The translations under genes were made by a program, and so were the position numbers. Source: Microbacterium sp. lyk4-40-TSB-66 (GTDB taxonomy: Bacteria > Actinomycetota > Actinomycetes > Actinomycetales > Microbacteriaceae). From it: a DNA stretch of 64,000 nt. The stretch is taken from assembly GCF_030209475.1 (NCBI RefSeq), contig NZ_JARVRW010000004.1:413021-477020 (forward strand). The letters are read 5' to 3'. The notes below the pieces were generated by a model. The model did no database searches. It saw nothing but the letters and a program-made list of their open reading frames with translations, and was not told the origin of the DNA. Positions 1 to 10,745 of the stretch are shown here, in pieces (the first letter of the stretch is position 1; each line of letters opens with the position of its first letter).

Positions 1-83
1 CGCCGGCAGCGACGCCGATGCCGGCCCGACCGGAAGACGGCATCCGCGAGGCCCCGACACGGGGTCGTGCCGATCCCGTAGAA

Positions 84-110
84 TTGGCACTCAATCGAGT
101 CGAGTGCCAA
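84..110 (+). promoter_or_regulatory. CIRCE operator of hrcA-dnaJ
   Basis: Perfect 9-bp inverted repeat TTGGCACTC / GAGTGCCAA (84-92 and 102-110) separated by 9 nt. It differs from the classical CIRCE arms (TTAGCACTC-N9-GAGTGCTAA) at one symmetrical position. It lies 16 nt before the hrcA start, just ahead of the purine-rich ribosome binding site at 113-120. HrcA is known to bind CIRCE and repress heat-shock genes, so hrcA and dnaJ are very probably autoregulated here. Confidence 0.95.
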
Positions 111-126
111 ACGGGAGGAGCTGCGC

Positions 127-1167
127 ATGGTGTCGGAACGCGGCCTTCAGGTGCTCCGCGCGATCGTGCAGGACTACGTCGACACCCGCGAGCCCGTCGG
201 GAGCAAGGCGATCGTCGACCGCCACGCGTTCGGGGTGTCGGCGGCGACGATCCGCAACGACATGGCCCTGCTCGAAGACGAGGAACTCATCGTCGCGCCG
301 CACACCTCGTCGGGGCGCGTGCCCACTGACAAGGGCTACCGCGTGTTCGTCGACCACCTCGCCGAGCTGCGTCCGCTCTCGAGCGCGCAGCGCAGCGCCA
401 TCACGTCCTTCCTCGATCAGGCGGGCGATCTCGACGACCTGCTCGCCCGCACCGTGCGCGCCCTCACGCAACTGACGGGCCAGGTCGCCATCGTGCAGTA
501 CCCGTCGTTCGCGCGCGCGAACGTGTCGCACGTCGAGCTCGTCGCTCTCGGCGGCCCCCGGGTGCTCGTCATCCTCGTCACCGACACCGGCCGGGTCTCC
601 CAACGCATCGCGCTCGTGCCGGCCGAGCCGACCGAGGCCGACATCGTCCAGCTCCGTGCCCGGGTGGGCGCCGTGCTCGTGGGCCGCAGCGTCGCCGAGT
701 GCGTGCAACGCGTCGGTGACGCGACGGCCGACGCACCGCGGCCGGGTGTGGTGATCGAGGCCATCGCCGACGCCGTGCTGCGAGTCGTCGGAGAAGAGCT
801 CGAGGAGTTCCGCCAGGATCGCCTCGTCATGGCCGGTGCCGCCACCCTCGCCAAGCGCGAGCAGGACTTCCGCGGCAGCATCTACCCCCTGCTCGAGGCC
901 ATCGAAGAGCAGGTCACCCTGCTGCGACTCATGACCGAGATGGTGGCCGACGAGAAGGGGCTGTCTGCGAGCATCGGTCGCGAGAACGAACCGTTCGGCC
1001 TCGTCGAGGCCTCGGTGCTCGCGAGCCGCTACGACGGCTCCACCGGCGGCGCCCGCGTCGGCCTCCTCGGCCCGATGCGCATGGACTACTCGTCGAACCT
1101 GGCTGCGGTCCGCGCCGTCGCCCACTATCTGACCCGCATGCTCGAAGACGACGACAGCGCACGCTGA
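127..1167 (+). CDS. hrcA: Heat-inducible transcription repressor HrcA
   Basis: HrcA represses heat-shock genes by binding CIRCE operators; in the known systems its folding depends on GroEL, which couples repression to chaperone load. The 346-residue length is typical. The N-terminal winged helix spans about residues 1-75, with the recognition segment SAATIRNDM at 38-46 and the conserved SSGRVPTDKGYR at 61-72. The rest is the GAF-like dimerisation region. The ATG at 127 follows GGGAGGAG with 6 nt spacing, and a CIRCE element sits immediately upstream. It is followed after 48 bp by dnaJ, the usual actinobacterial arrangement. Confidence 0.97.
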   Translation: MVSERGLQVLRAIVQDYVDTREPVGSKAIVDRHAFGVSAATIRNDMALLEDEELIVAPHTSSGRVPTDKGYRVFVDHLAELRPLSSAQRSAITSFLDQAGDLDDLLARTVRALTQLTGQVAIVQYPSFARANVSHVELVALGGPRVLVILVTDTGRVSQRIALVPAEPTEADIVQLRARVGAVLVGRSVAECVQRVGDATADAPRPGVVIEAIADAVLRVVGEELEEFRQDRLVMAGAATLAKREQDFRGSIYPLLEAIEEQVTLLRLMTEMVADEKGLSASIGRENEPFGLVEASVLASRYDGSTGGARVGLLGPMRMDYSSNLAAVRAVAHYLTRMLEDDDSAR

Positions 1168-1215
1168 CGAGCATCACACCCGAACGACCCCGCGAGAGCG
1201 GGCAGGAAGGCGACT

Positions 1216-2337
1216 GTGGCTGACCACTACGAGGTCCTGGGCGTCGAACGCGACGCCAGCCCGGAAGACATCAAGAAGGCGTACCGACGTCTCGCGCGCC
1301 AGCTTCACCCCGATGTGAACCCCGGCGACGACGCGTCGGAGCGCTTCAAGCTCGTGACCCACGCCTACGACGTGCTCAGCGACCCCGAGCAACGGCGCCG
1401 GTACGACATGGGCGGCGACCAGAGCCCGTTCGGTGGCGGGGGAGCAGCCGGCTTCGGCGGGTTCAGCGACATCTTCGAGACCTTCTTCGGCGGCGGTCAG
1501 GGCGGTGGGGGCCGAGGTCCCCGCCCGCGCTCGCGCCGTGAGCGCGGTCAGGACGCCCTCGTGCGCGTGAGCCTCGAGCTCGGCGATGTCGTGTTCGGCG
1601 CCCACCGCGACCTCGAGGTCGACACGGCCGTGCTGTGCGAGACCTGTCAGGGCTCGTGCACCCAGCCGGGCACGAGCGAGGTCACCTGCGACATCTGCCA
1701 CGGCTCCGGCCACGTGCAGCGCACCGTCCGCAGCCTCCTCGGAAACGTCGTCACCAGCGCTCCCTGCACCGTGTGCCAGGGGCACGGCACGACCATCCCG
1801 TACCCCTGCGGCACCTGTCAGGGTCAGGGGCGCGTGCGCGCGCGCCGCACCGTGTCGGTCGACATCCCCGCCGGCGTGGAGTCGGGTCTGCGCCTGCAGC
1901 TTCCCGGTTCCGGCGAGGTGGGTCCCGCGGGCGGTCCCAACGGCGACCTGTACCTCGAGATCACGGTCGAGGCGCACGAGGCCTTCAGCCGTGACGGCGA
2001 CGACCTCGTCGCCACCCTCGAGGTCTCGATGCCGGATGCCATCCTCGGCGCCACCACGACGATCCAGTCGCTCGACGGCGACGTCGACCTCGAGGTGCGC
2101 GCGGGCGTGCAGTCCGGCGACGTCCTCACGATCAAGGGCCGCGGCATCACGCCGCTGCGTGGGAGCCAGCGCGGTGACCTCAAGGTCGGCGTACACGTCG
2201 TGACCCCCACGCGCCTCGACCACCGCGAACGTGCCCTCATCGAGGAGTTCGCCAAGCGCACCAAGGCACCCAAGCCCCGGCTCGCCGAGCACCAGCAGGG
2301 CATGTTCAGCAAGTTCCGCGACCGCTTCCGGCACTGA
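1216..2337 (+). CDS. dnaJ: Molecular chaperone DnaJ (Hsp40)
   Basis: Co-chaperone that delivers unfolded clients to DnaK and stimulates its ATPase. The J domain occupies residues 1-66 with the HPD tripeptide at 31-33, followed by a Gly/Phe-rich linker (about 68-100). Four zinc motifs follow: CETCQGSC at 140, CDICHGSG at 157, CTVCQGHG at 183 and CGTCQGQG at 197. The first ends in Cys instead of Gly. The C-terminal substrate-binding domains complete the 373 residues. GTG start at 1216 preceded by GGCAGGAAGG. Lying directly after hrcA, this is probably the DnaJ2-type paralogue rather than the one in a dnaK-grpE-dnaJ operon. Confidence 0.96.
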   Translation: MADHYEVLGVERDASPEDIKKAYRRLARQLHPDVNPGDDASERFKLVTHAYDVLSDPEQRRRYDMGGDQSPFGGGGAAGFGGFSDIFETFFGGGQGGGGRGPRPRSRRERGQDALVRVSLELGDVVFGAHRDLEVDTAVLCETCQGSCTQPGTSEVTCDICHGSGHVQRTVRSLLGNVVTSAPCTVCQGHGTTIPYPCGTCQGQGRVRARRTVSVDIPAGVESGLRLQLPGSGEVGPAGGPNGDLYLEITVEAHEAFSRDGDDLVATLEVSMPDAILGATTTIQSLDGDVDLEVRAGVQSGDVLTIKGRGITPLRGSQRGDLKVGVHVVTPTRLDHRERALIEEFAKRTKAPKPRLAEHQQGMFSKFRDRFRH

Positions 2338-2339
2338 CC

Positions 2340-3074
2340 GTGGCGCTGCACTTCGTCACCGACGAGGCGGCATCCGCTCAGCCGGGCGATGCCGTCACGC
2401 TCACCGGAGCAGAAGCGCACCACGCCGCGGCCGTCCGCCGCGTGCGGGTCGATGAGGCGGTGACGCTGGGCGACGGGCGCGGGGCGTGGCTCGAGGGCCT
2501 CGTCACCGCGGCGACGCCGAAGCAGGTCGAGGTGCGGGTGACCGGGCGGGAAGACCGTCCGGCGGCGACCCCGCGCTTCGTCCTCGTCCAGGCGCTCGCC
2601 AAGGGCGACCGCGACGAGCTCGCCGTGCAGGCCGCGACCGAACTCGGTGTCGATGCGATCGTGCCGTGGCAGGCCGCGCGCAGCGTCTCGCGGTGGGATG
2701 CCAAGGCCGAGAAGGGCATCGCACGCTGGCAGACCATCGCGCGCGAGGCGGCGAAGCAAGCCCACCGCGCCTGGATTCCCGAGGTGCAGCGGGTCGCCCG
2801 CACGGCCGATCTCGTCGCCCTCGCGGGCGCCGCGCTCGTCCTGGTGCTCGAGCCATCGGCATCCGATCGCCTCACCGCCGTCGCGGGTGAGGCGACGGAC
2901 GGGCGCGACGTGGTGCTCGTGGTCGGTCCCGAAGGGGGCATCGCGCCGGAGGAGCTGTCCGCACTGGCCGACGCCGGTGCGAGGATCGTGCGCCTCGGCG
3001 ACACGGTGCTGCGCACCTCGACCGCGGGTGCGGCGGCGATCTCGGTGCTCTCGGCGGCGCACGGGCGCTGGTGA
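2340..3074 (+). CDS. rsmE: 16S rRNA (uracil-1498-N3)-methyltransferase RsmE
   Basis: SPOUT-family enzyme expected to methylate N3 of U1498 in 16S rRNA using S-adenosylmethionine. The protein is 244 residues, normal for the family. The knotted SAM site is visible as VVGPEGGIAPEEL and, near the C-terminus, LRTSTAGAAA (family form LRTETA). The GTG start at 2340 lies 2 nt after the dnaJ stop, so the two are probably translationally coupled. Position between dnaJ and a HIT protein is conserved in Actinomycetota. Confidence 0.93.
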   Translation: MALHFVTDEAASAQPGDAVTLTGAEAHHAAAVRRVRVDEAVTLGDGRGAWLEGLVTAATPKQVEVRVTGREDRPAATPRFVLVQALAKGDRDELAVQAATELGVDAIVPWQAARSVSRWDAKAEKGIARWQTIAREAAKQAHRAWIPEVQRVARTADLVALAGAALVLVLEPSASDRLTAVAGEATDGRDVVLVVGPEGGIAPEELSALADAGARIVRLGDTVLRTSTAGAAAISVLSAAHGRW

Positions 3075-3137
3075 CATCCGTCACGGGCGATCGCATCCCC
3101 GTGCGTCCCACCAGGCCGGGGTGTCGGAGGCCGTCAC

Positions 3138-3143
3138 TAGACT
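3138..3143 (+). promoter_or_regulatory. Candidate -10 element of a leaderless HIT-gene transcript
   Basis: TAGACT ends 7 nt before the ATG at 3151. This is the -10 to transcription-start spacing expected when the start codon is the first transcribed base. There is no Shine-Dalgarno sequence in between. The same hexamer and a 6-nt spacing precede the 5' end of rnpB in this window. It would give the HIT-phoH-ybeY part of the run its own promoter. Confidence 0.5.
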
Positions 3144-3150
3144 GGATGCC

Positions 3151-3498
3151 ATGAGCGAACCGTCGATCTTCACGCGCATCCTGCGGGGCGAGATCCCCGC
3201 CGAGATCGTGGCGGAGACCGAGAACGCCTTCGCGATCCGCGACATCGCGCCGCAGGCGCCCGTGCACCTGCTGGTGATCCCCAAGACGCAGCAGTACCGC
3301 AACGTCGTCGAACTCGCCGCGGGCGACCCCGATCTGCTGACCGAGGTCGTCGGTCTCGCGAATTCCGTCGCCGCGGAGCACTCCGACGGCGACTTCCGAC
3401 TCATCTTCAACACCGGCGAGGGTGCCGGTCAGACTGTCTTCCACGTGCACGCCCACGTCCTCGCGGGCGGCCTGAACGAAAAGAGCCTGGGTGGCTGA
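3151..3498 (+). CDS. HIT (histidine triad) family nucleotide-binding protein
   Basis: Small nucleotide hydrolase/transferase of the HINT branch, 115 residues. The catalytic triad motif HVHAHVL is at 98-104 near the C-terminus, and the N-terminal IFTRILRGEIPAEIV is typical of HINT proteins, which hydrolyse purine nucleoside phosphoramidates in vitro; the cellular substrate is unknown. The ATG is preceded by a TAGACT -10 element rather than a ribosome binding site, suggesting a leaderless message. Its 3' end overlaps the phoH start by 8 nt. Confidence 0.92.
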   Translation: MSEPSIFTRILRGEIPAEIVAETENAFAIRDIAPQAPVHLLVIPKTQQYRNVVELAAGDPDLLTEVVGLANSVAAEHSDGDFRLIFNTGEGAGQTVFHVHAHVLAGGLNEKSLGG

Positions 3499-4573
3499 TT
3501 CCCCCGAACAGAACGTCTCCGACCGCATCGAGGTCGACGGCGTGGCGATGGTGCAATTGCTCGGCCCGCAGGATCGCCTCCTGCGCGTCGTCGAAAAGGA
3601 GCACCCCGACGTCGACGTGCACGTACGGGGCAACGAGATCACGCTCTCGGGCGCACCCGACGCGGTGCGCGCAGCGCGTGGGCTGGTCGACGAGTTGCTC
3701 TCGATGACCCGCTCGGGCCAGGGTCTCGATCCGTCCGACGTGTCGAGCTCGAACCGCATGCTGCGCTCCGACGGGGGCCCGCGGCCCTCCGAGGTCATGG
3801 GCGAGGCGATCCTGTCGTCGCGCGGCAAGGTCATCCGTCCCAAGACCGCGGGCCAGAAAGAGTACGTCGACGCGATCGACGAGAACACCATCGTCTTCGG
3901 CATCGGGCCCGCCGGTACCGGCAAGACGTACCTCGCGATGGCCAAGGCCGTGCAGGCGCTGCAGCGCAAAGAGGTCAACCGCATCATCCTGACGCGCCCC
4001 GCCGTCGAGGCGGGGGAGCGCCTCGGGTTCCTGCCGGGCACCCTGACCGACAAGATCGATCCGTACCTGCGCCCGCTCTACGACGCGCTCAACGAGATGA
4101 TGGACCCCGACATCGTCCCGAAGCTCATGGCCACCGGCACCATCGAGGTCGCCCCGCTGGCCTACATGCGCGGGCGCACGCTGAACGACTCGTTCGTCGT
4201 GCTCGACGAGGCGCAGAACACCACCCCCGAGCAGATGAAGATGTTCCTCACGCGTCTCGGTTTCGGTACGCGCATGGTCGTCACCGGCGACATCACCCAG
4301 GTCGACCTGCCCCAGGGCGCCTCGGGACTCCGGCTCGTCACCCGCGTGCTCGACGACATCGACGACATCCACTTCTCGCGCCTCACCAGCGCCGACGTCG
4401 TGCGCCACAACCTGGTCGGCCGCATCGTCGACGCCTACAGCGAGTACGACGAGAAGCGCCTCGCGGCCCGTCGTGAGCGCGACGAGGCCAGTGAGTTCGC
4501 CACCCGTGCGGAGCGACGCGGCCAGAGCGCCGCCGGTCCCCGCGATCACCTCCCGAGACGAAACCGCTCATGA
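3491..4573 (+). CDS. phoH: PhoH-like ATPase
   Basis: Cytoplasmic P-loop ATPase of the PhoH family, implicated in RNA metabolism and ribosome maturation because of its stable linkage to ybeY. An N-terminal KH-like region (about 1-75) precedes the ATPase core, with Walker A GPAGTGKT at 139-146 and Walker B FVVLDEAQN at 235-243. The 360 residues match the chromosomal form that lacks a PIN domain. GTG start overlaps the HIT gene, and the stop overlaps ybeY as ATGA, so translation is probably coupled. Confidence 0.94.
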   Translation: MADSPEQNVSDRIEVDGVAMVQLLGPQDRLLRVVEKEHPDVDVHVRGNEITLSGAPDAVRAARGLVDELLSMTRSGQGLDPSDVSSSNRMLRSDGGPRPSEVMGEAILSSRGKVIRPKTAGQKEYVDAIDENTIVFGIGPAGTGKTYLAMAKAVQALQRKEVNRIILTRPAVEAGERLGFLPGTLTDKIDPYLRPLYDALNEMMDPDIVPKLMATGTIEVAPLAYMRGRTLNDSFVVLDEAQNTTPEQMKMFLTRLGFGTRMVVTGDITQVDLPQGASGLRLVTRVLDDIDDIHFSRLTSADVVRHNLVGRIVDAYSEYDEKRLAARRERDEASEFATRAERRGQSAAGPRDHLPRRNRS

Positions 4574-5037
4574 CGATCGAGATCAACAACGAGTCAGACC
4601 ACCAGGTCGACGAGCAGGTGCTGCTGCGCCTGATGGAGTACAACCTGGCCGAGCTGCACGTCAGTGCCGACGCCGACGTGGCGATCGTGCTCGTCGACGA
4701 GGGCGCCATGGAATCCCTGCACGTGCAGTGGATGGACGAGCCGGGTCCCACCGACGTGTTGAGCTTCCCGATGGACGAGCTGCGCCCCGGATCCGAAGAC
4801 GCGCCGACCCCCGCGGGTCTCCTCGGCGATATCGTCCTGTGCCCGGCGGTCGCCGAGACCCAGGCGGTCGCGGCCAAGCACTCCACGCAAGACGAGCTCA
4901 TCCTCCTCACCACGCACGGCCTGCTGCACCTCCTCGGGTTCGACCACGCCGAACCCGACGAGGAGCGCGAGATGTTCGGACTGCAGCGCGAGCTCATCAC
5001 CGGTTTCCAGGCCGTCGAGCGCCACCGCCGCGCATGA
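4570..5037 (+). CDS. ybeY: Endoribonuclease YbeY (16S rRNA 3'-end maturation)
   Basis: Zinc metalloprotein acting in 16S rRNA 3' processing and ribosome quality control. The metal-binding motif HGLLHLLGFDH is at residues 116-126 of 155, with the three conserved His residues. The upstream block TDVLSFPMDE (61-70) is also characteristic. It overlaps phoH and the following CorC-like gene by 4 nt each (ATGA), placing it inside a tightly packed operon. Confidence 0.95.
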   Translation: MTIEINNESDHQVDEQVLLRLMEYNLAELHVSADADVAIVLVDEGAMESLHVQWMDEPGPTDVLSFPMDELRPGSEDAPTPAGLLGDIVLCPAVAETQAVAAKHSTQDELILLTTHGLLHLLGFDHAEPDEEREMFGLQRELITGFQAVERHRRA

Positions 5038-6344
5038 CCGAGGCGCTCCTCCTCGTCGCCGCCTTCCTGCTCGTCGCCTTCGGCGGCTTGATGGCGGCGT
5101 TCGAGGCGGCCCTGGGGGTGACCTCCCGCACCGACCTGCTCGAGCTCGGCGTCTCCGGGCGCAACGCGCGGGCGCTGCGGCGCATCGCCGATGACACCAG
5201 CGCCCACGTCACGGCGGTGTCGTTCATCCGTGTGCTCGCCGAGACGACCGCGGCGGTGCTCGTGGCCGCCGCCTTCATGCTGATGTTCGACGACATCTGG
5301 CTCGCCGTCCTCGCCGCCGCCGTGCTGATGACCGGCATCTCGTTCGTGGCCGTCGGTGCGAGCCCCCGGTCGGTCGGCCGTCAGCACGCGCGCGGGCTGC
5401 TGACCGGCGGCGCTCCCGTCGTCCGGGGCATGCGCATCCTGCTCGGACCGCTCGCGCACGGCCTGGTGGCTGTCGGAAACCGCGTCACGCCCGGCATCTC
5501 GCACTCGACGTCGTTCGCGTCGGAGGAGCAGCTGCTCAGCATCATCGACGAGGCGGCCGAGAACGAGCTCATCGAGGAGGACGACCGGGAGCTCATCCAC
5601 TCCGTCTTCGACTTCACCGACCGCTACGTGCGCGAGGTGATGGTCCCGCGCACCGACATGGTCAGCGTGGATGCCGCGGCCACCTCGCGCGAGGCGCTGT
5701 CGCTCTTCCTCGAGAAGGGCGTCTCGCGCGTGCCGCTGGCCGACGACGAGGCCGACGACATCGTCGGCATGCTCTACCTGAAAGACCTGGTGCAGTACGG
5801 GTTCCGCGACGAGGCCGGTTGGCGCGATGCGCCCATCCGCCGCATCGCCCGGCCCGCGGTGTTCGTCCCCGAATCGATGAAGGCCGAGACCCTGCTGCAG
5901 CAGATGAAGAAAGATGCCGTACACGTGTGCCTCGTCGTAGACGAGTACGGCGGCGTCGCGGGCCTGGTCACGATGGAGGACCTCATCGAGGAGCTCGTCG
6001 GCGAGATCGCCGACGAGTACGACGCCCCCTCCACCGAGGTGGTCGAGCTCGGCGACGGTCGCTACCGCGTCAACGCCCGGCTCGGGCTCGACGAAGTGGG
6101 CGACCTCTTCGGCCTCGAACTCGACGACGACGACGTCGACTCGGTCGGCGGGTTGCTGGGCAAGGCCCTCGGTCGCATCCCGCAGCCGGGCGCGACCGCC
6201 GAGCACTCCGGTCTCGTCCTCACCGGCGGCGCGTCACGCGGCCGCAATCGGGGAATCGCCACGGTCATCGTGGAGCGCGCCGAGACCCCCACAGACGAAG
6301 ACGCCGAGGCCGACGCCTCCGCGCGCGAGAGGAACGACAGATGA
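5034..6344 (+). CDS. CNNM/CorC (HlyC) family membrane protein with CBS domains
   Basis: 436-residue protein with an N-terminal CNNM transmembrane domain (hydrophobic segments near residues 4-24 and 65-110), a paired CBS module in the middle (around REVMVPRTDM and CLVVDEYGGVAGLVTMEDL) and a C-terminal CorC/HlyC domain containing YRVNARLGLDEVGDLF. Relatives are linked to Mg2+/Co2+ efflux, and older databases call them hemolysins; a haemolytic role is unlikely. Start ATG at 5034 overlaps ybeY, and the end overlaps era. Placement between ybeY and era is conserved in Actinomycetota. Confidence 0.9.
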   Translation: MTEALLLVAAFLLVAFGGLMAAFEAALGVTSRTDLLELGVSGRNARALRRIADDTSAHVTAVSFIRVLAETTAAVLVAAAFMLMFDDIWLAVLAAAVLMTGISFVAVGASPRSVGRQHARGLLTGGAPVVRGMRILLGPLAHGLVAVGNRVTPGISHSTSFASEEQLLSIIDEAAENELIEEDDRELIHSVFDFTDRYVREVMVPRTDMVSVDAAATSREALSLFLEKGVSRVPLADDEADDIVGMLYLKDLVQYGFRDEAGWRDAPIRRIARPAVFVPESMKAETLLQQMKKDAVHVCLVVDEYGGVAGLVTMEDLIEELVGEIADEYDAPSTEVVELGDGRYRVNARLGLDEVGDLFGLELDDDDVDSVGGLLGKALGRIPQPGATAEHSGLVLTGGASRGRNRGIATVIVERAETPTDEDAEADASARERNDR

Positions 6345-7234
6345 GCGACACCCGATCCGGTTTCGTGACCTTCGTGGGCCGGCCCAATGTCGGCAAGTCC
6401 ACGCTGACCAACGCCCTCGTCGGCGAGAAGGTCGCCATCACGAGCGAGAAGCCGCAGACCACGCGTCGCGCCATCCGCGGCATCGTGAACCGCCCCGGCG
6501 GCCAGCTGGTGGTCGTCGACACCCCCGGCATCCATCGCCCTCGCACCCTGCTCGGGCAGCGCCTCAACGATCTCGTGGAGCAGGTGCTGGGAGACGTCGA
6601 CGTGATCGCGTTCTGCGCCCCCGCGACCGAGAAGGTCGGTCCCGGTGACCGCCGCATCGCGGAGTCGCTTTCGGGCTACCCCCGGGCGAAGAAGGTCGCG
6701 CTGGTGACCAAGACCGACGCCGCCTCGCGCGATCAGATCACCGAGCGGCTCCTCGAGGTCGATGCGCTGCGCGAGGACTGGGATGCCGTCATCCCGCTGT
6801 CGGCCGTCACGAACGACCAGCTCGACGTGCTGTGCGACGAGCTGCTGGCGCTCATGCCCGCCGGTCCCGCGCTGTACGCCGACGGCGTGGTCACCGATGA
6901 GACGCTCGAGGATCGCATCGCCGAGATCATCCGCGAGGCGGCCCTCCACGGTGTGCGCGACGAACTCCCGCACTCGATCGCGGTGACCATCGACGACGTC
7001 GCCCCGCGCGAAGACAGCGACCTGACCGACGTGTGGGCGAACATCGTCGTCGAGCGCGACAGCCAGAAGGCGATCATCATCGGCCGCAAGGGCTCGCGCC
7101 TCGCCGACGTCGGCGCCCGTGCGCGTGCCGGCATCGAACCCCTCGTGGGGGGGCGGGTCTACCTCTCGCTGCACGTCCGCGTGGCCAAGGAATGGCAGCG
7201 CGACCCGAAGCAGCTCGGACGCCTCGGCTTCTGA
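6341..7234 (+). CDS. era: GTPase Era
   Basis: Essential GTPase that binds 16S rRNA and promotes 30S subunit assembly. The G1 loop GRPNVGKS is at residues 13-20, with the switch region QTTRRAIRGI, the G3 motif DTPG and a TKTD motif for guanine recognition. A C-terminal KH domain (around IIIGRKGSRLADVG) binds RNA. Length is 297 residues. The ATG overlaps the preceding gene by 4 nt. This is the last member of the hrcA-to-era run; a 45-bp gap follows. Confidence 0.97.
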   Translation: MSDTRSGFVTFVGRPNVGKSTLTNALVGEKVAITSEKPQTTRRAIRGIVNRPGGQLVVVDTPGIHRPRTLLGQRLNDLVEQVLGDVDVIAFCAPATEKVGPGDRRIAESLSGYPRAKKVALVTKTDAASRDQITERLLEVDALREDWDAVIPLSAVTNDQLDVLCDELLALMPAGPALYADGVVTDETLEDRIAEIIREAALHGVRDELPHSIAVTIDDVAPREDSDLTDVWANIVVERDSQKAIIIGRKGSRLADVGARARAGIEPLVGGRVYLSLHVRVAKEWQRDPKQLGRLGF

Positions 7235-7279
7235 CCCCCGACGCGAGCCCGACGGGCGAGCACGACGAAAGGCGCGACC

Positions 7280-8227
7280 ATGGCGATGAGGTGGACGGCC
7301 CCCGCTCCGGGCCCGATCGAGACGTGGAAATTCGACGAGGTCGACATCCCCGCCCCCGGTCCCGGTGAGGTGACGGTGCGCATCCTCGCGGCGGGCATCA
7401 ATCCCGCGGATGCCAAGCACGTCGCCGCCACCCGGCCCGGCGCCGAGTTCCCGGTACCCATCGGCTACGAGCTGTCGGGCGAGGTGACCGCCGTCGGCCC
7501 CGACGCCGTCGGCGGATCCGGCCCCCTCGCGGTGGGCGACGAGGTCGTGGCGTTCCGCGTGCAGGGCGCGTACGCCACCGCACTCACGGTGCCCGCGCGC
7601 GACGTGTTCGCCAAGCCCGCGCCGCTCTCGCACCCCGAGGCCGCGAACCTGCTGCTGGCCGGAACGACGGCCGCCGAGATGATCCAGGTCACCCGGGTCG
7701 TCGAGGGCGAGACCGTGCTGCTGCACGCGGCATCCGGGGCCGTCGGCGTGAGCCTTCTGCAGCAGGCCCGTGAGCTCGGGGTGCGGGTCATCGGGACGGT
7801 GGGTCCGGATGCCGAGGAGTCCGCCGAGCGCGTACGCCGCTACGGCGGCATCCCCGTGGCGTACGGCGAAGGACTCCGTGAGCGGGTCGAGCAGGCGGCA
7901 GCCGGGGCGCCGATCGCCGCCGCCTGGGACGCCGTGGGCACCGATGAGGCGATCGAGGTGTCACTCGGCCTCGTCGCCGAGCGCGACCGCATCGTGACCA
8001 TCGTGAGCCCCGACCGTGCGAAGGCCGACGGGTTCCTGTGGATCGCGGGTTCGCGACCCGAGAGCGCGCGCTTCCGCGACATCGCGCGGGCCCGCGTGCT
8101 GGAGCTGGCGGCATCCGGTGCCCTCGAGGTGCCGGTCGCCCGCACGTATCCGCTCGCCGAAGCCATCGAGGCCGTGGGCTTCGTCATGAACGGACACCCG
8201 GGCGGCAAGGTGGCGCTGCTGCCGTGA
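7280..8227 (+). CDS. Zinc-free quinone oxidoreductase-like alcohol dehydrogenase (MDR family)
   Basis: 315-residue medium-chain dehydrogenase/reductase. The GroES-like N-terminal fold (about 1-120) contains VRILAAGINPADAKH. The Rossmann fold contains LLHAASGAVGVSLLQQARELGVRVIGTVG, the family's NADPH-binding AxGxVG region. Structural zinc cysteines are absent, so this is probably an NADPH:quinone reductase or enoyl reductase type enzyme; the substrate is unknown. ATG at 7280 is preceded by GAAAGG. The stop overlaps the next gene's GTG start. Confidence 0.82.
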   Translation: MAMRWTAPAPGPIETWKFDEVDIPAPGPGEVTVRILAAGINPADAKHVAATRPGAEFPVPIGYELSGEVTAVGPDAVGGSGPLAVGDEVVAFRVQGAYATALTVPARDVFAKPAPLSHPEAANLLLAGTTAAEMIQVTRVVEGETVLLHAASGAVGVSLLQQARELGVRVIGTVGPDAEESAERVRRYGGIPVAYGEGLRERVEQAAAGAPIAAAWDAVGTDEAIEVSLGLVAERDRIVTIVSPDRAKADGFLWIAGSRPESARFRDIARARVLELAASGALEVPVARTYPLAEAIEAVGFVMNGHPGGKVALLP

Positions 8228-8811
8228 GCGCGTCGCCGTTCGCGCTGCCGCCGGCGCCCCACACGCTCGAGGTGCCGACCGACCGTCTGCGCATACGGCC
8301 GTTCGTCGAGGCCGACCTCGAGGCCATGGCGGTCTACCGCGGCGATGCCGAGGTGTGCCGCTTCCTGCCGTTCGATCCGCAGACCCCCGACGACATCCGC
8401 GACCGCATCGGTCACCTGTTCGGGGGCACGACCCTCGAGGGCGAGCGCGGCGGCGTCGTCCTCGTGATCGAGCGGAGCGACGATGAACAGGTCATCGGCG
8501 ACCTCGTGCTCTTCCACCTCGACCCGGAGGCGGGGTCGGCCGAGATCGGGTGGGTCGTCAGCCCCGCGGCATCCGGTCGAGGACTCGCGACCGAGGCGGT
8601 CCGTGCCCTCGTCGACACCGCGTTCCGGGTCTACGGACTGCGGCGCCTGACAGCCCGGATCGATCCCGAGAACGTCCGCTCGGTCGCCCTGGCCGAACGG
8701 GTCGGCATGCGCCGGGAGGCGCATTTCGTCGAGAACGAATGGTTCAAGGGACGGTGGAGCGACGAGCTGCGGTTCGCCCTCCTCGCCCGGGAGTGGGCGC
8801 CGACGACGTGA
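8224..8811 (+). CDS. GNAT family N-acetyltransferase (RimJ-like)
   Basis: 195-residue acetyltransferase with the RimJ/RimL signature: the N-terminal TDRLRIRPFVEADLEAM, a central EIGWVVSPAASGRGLATEAVRALVD (the acetyl-CoA loop R-G-L-A-T-E), and the C-terminal NVRSVALAERVGMRRE. Such enzymes acetylate protein N-termini, antibiotics or small amines; the substrate cannot be told from sequence. GTG start overlaps the preceding dehydrogenase stop (GTGA), implying coupled translation. The stop codon overlaps the likely -35 region of the leuA leader promoter. Confidence 0.82.
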   Translation: MSASPFALPPAPHTLEVPTDRLRIRPFVEADLEAMAVYRGDAEVCRFLPFDPQTPDDIRDRIGHLFGGTTLEGERGGVVLVIERSDDEQVIGDLVLFHLDPEAGSAEIGWVVSPAASGRGLATEAVRALVDTAFRVYGLRRLTARIDPENVRSVALAERVGMRREAHFVENEWFKGRWSDELRFALLAREWAPTT

Positions 8812-10722
<1,911 letters not shown>

Positions 10723-10745
10723 CCCGCGCCGAAGAGAAGACGACC

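Noticed and set aside
5034..6344. Hemolysin, by older annotation of CorC-like genes
   Set aside because: The CNNM-CBS-CorC architecture indicates ion homeostasis; there is no toxin feature. The same applies to 35600-38025.
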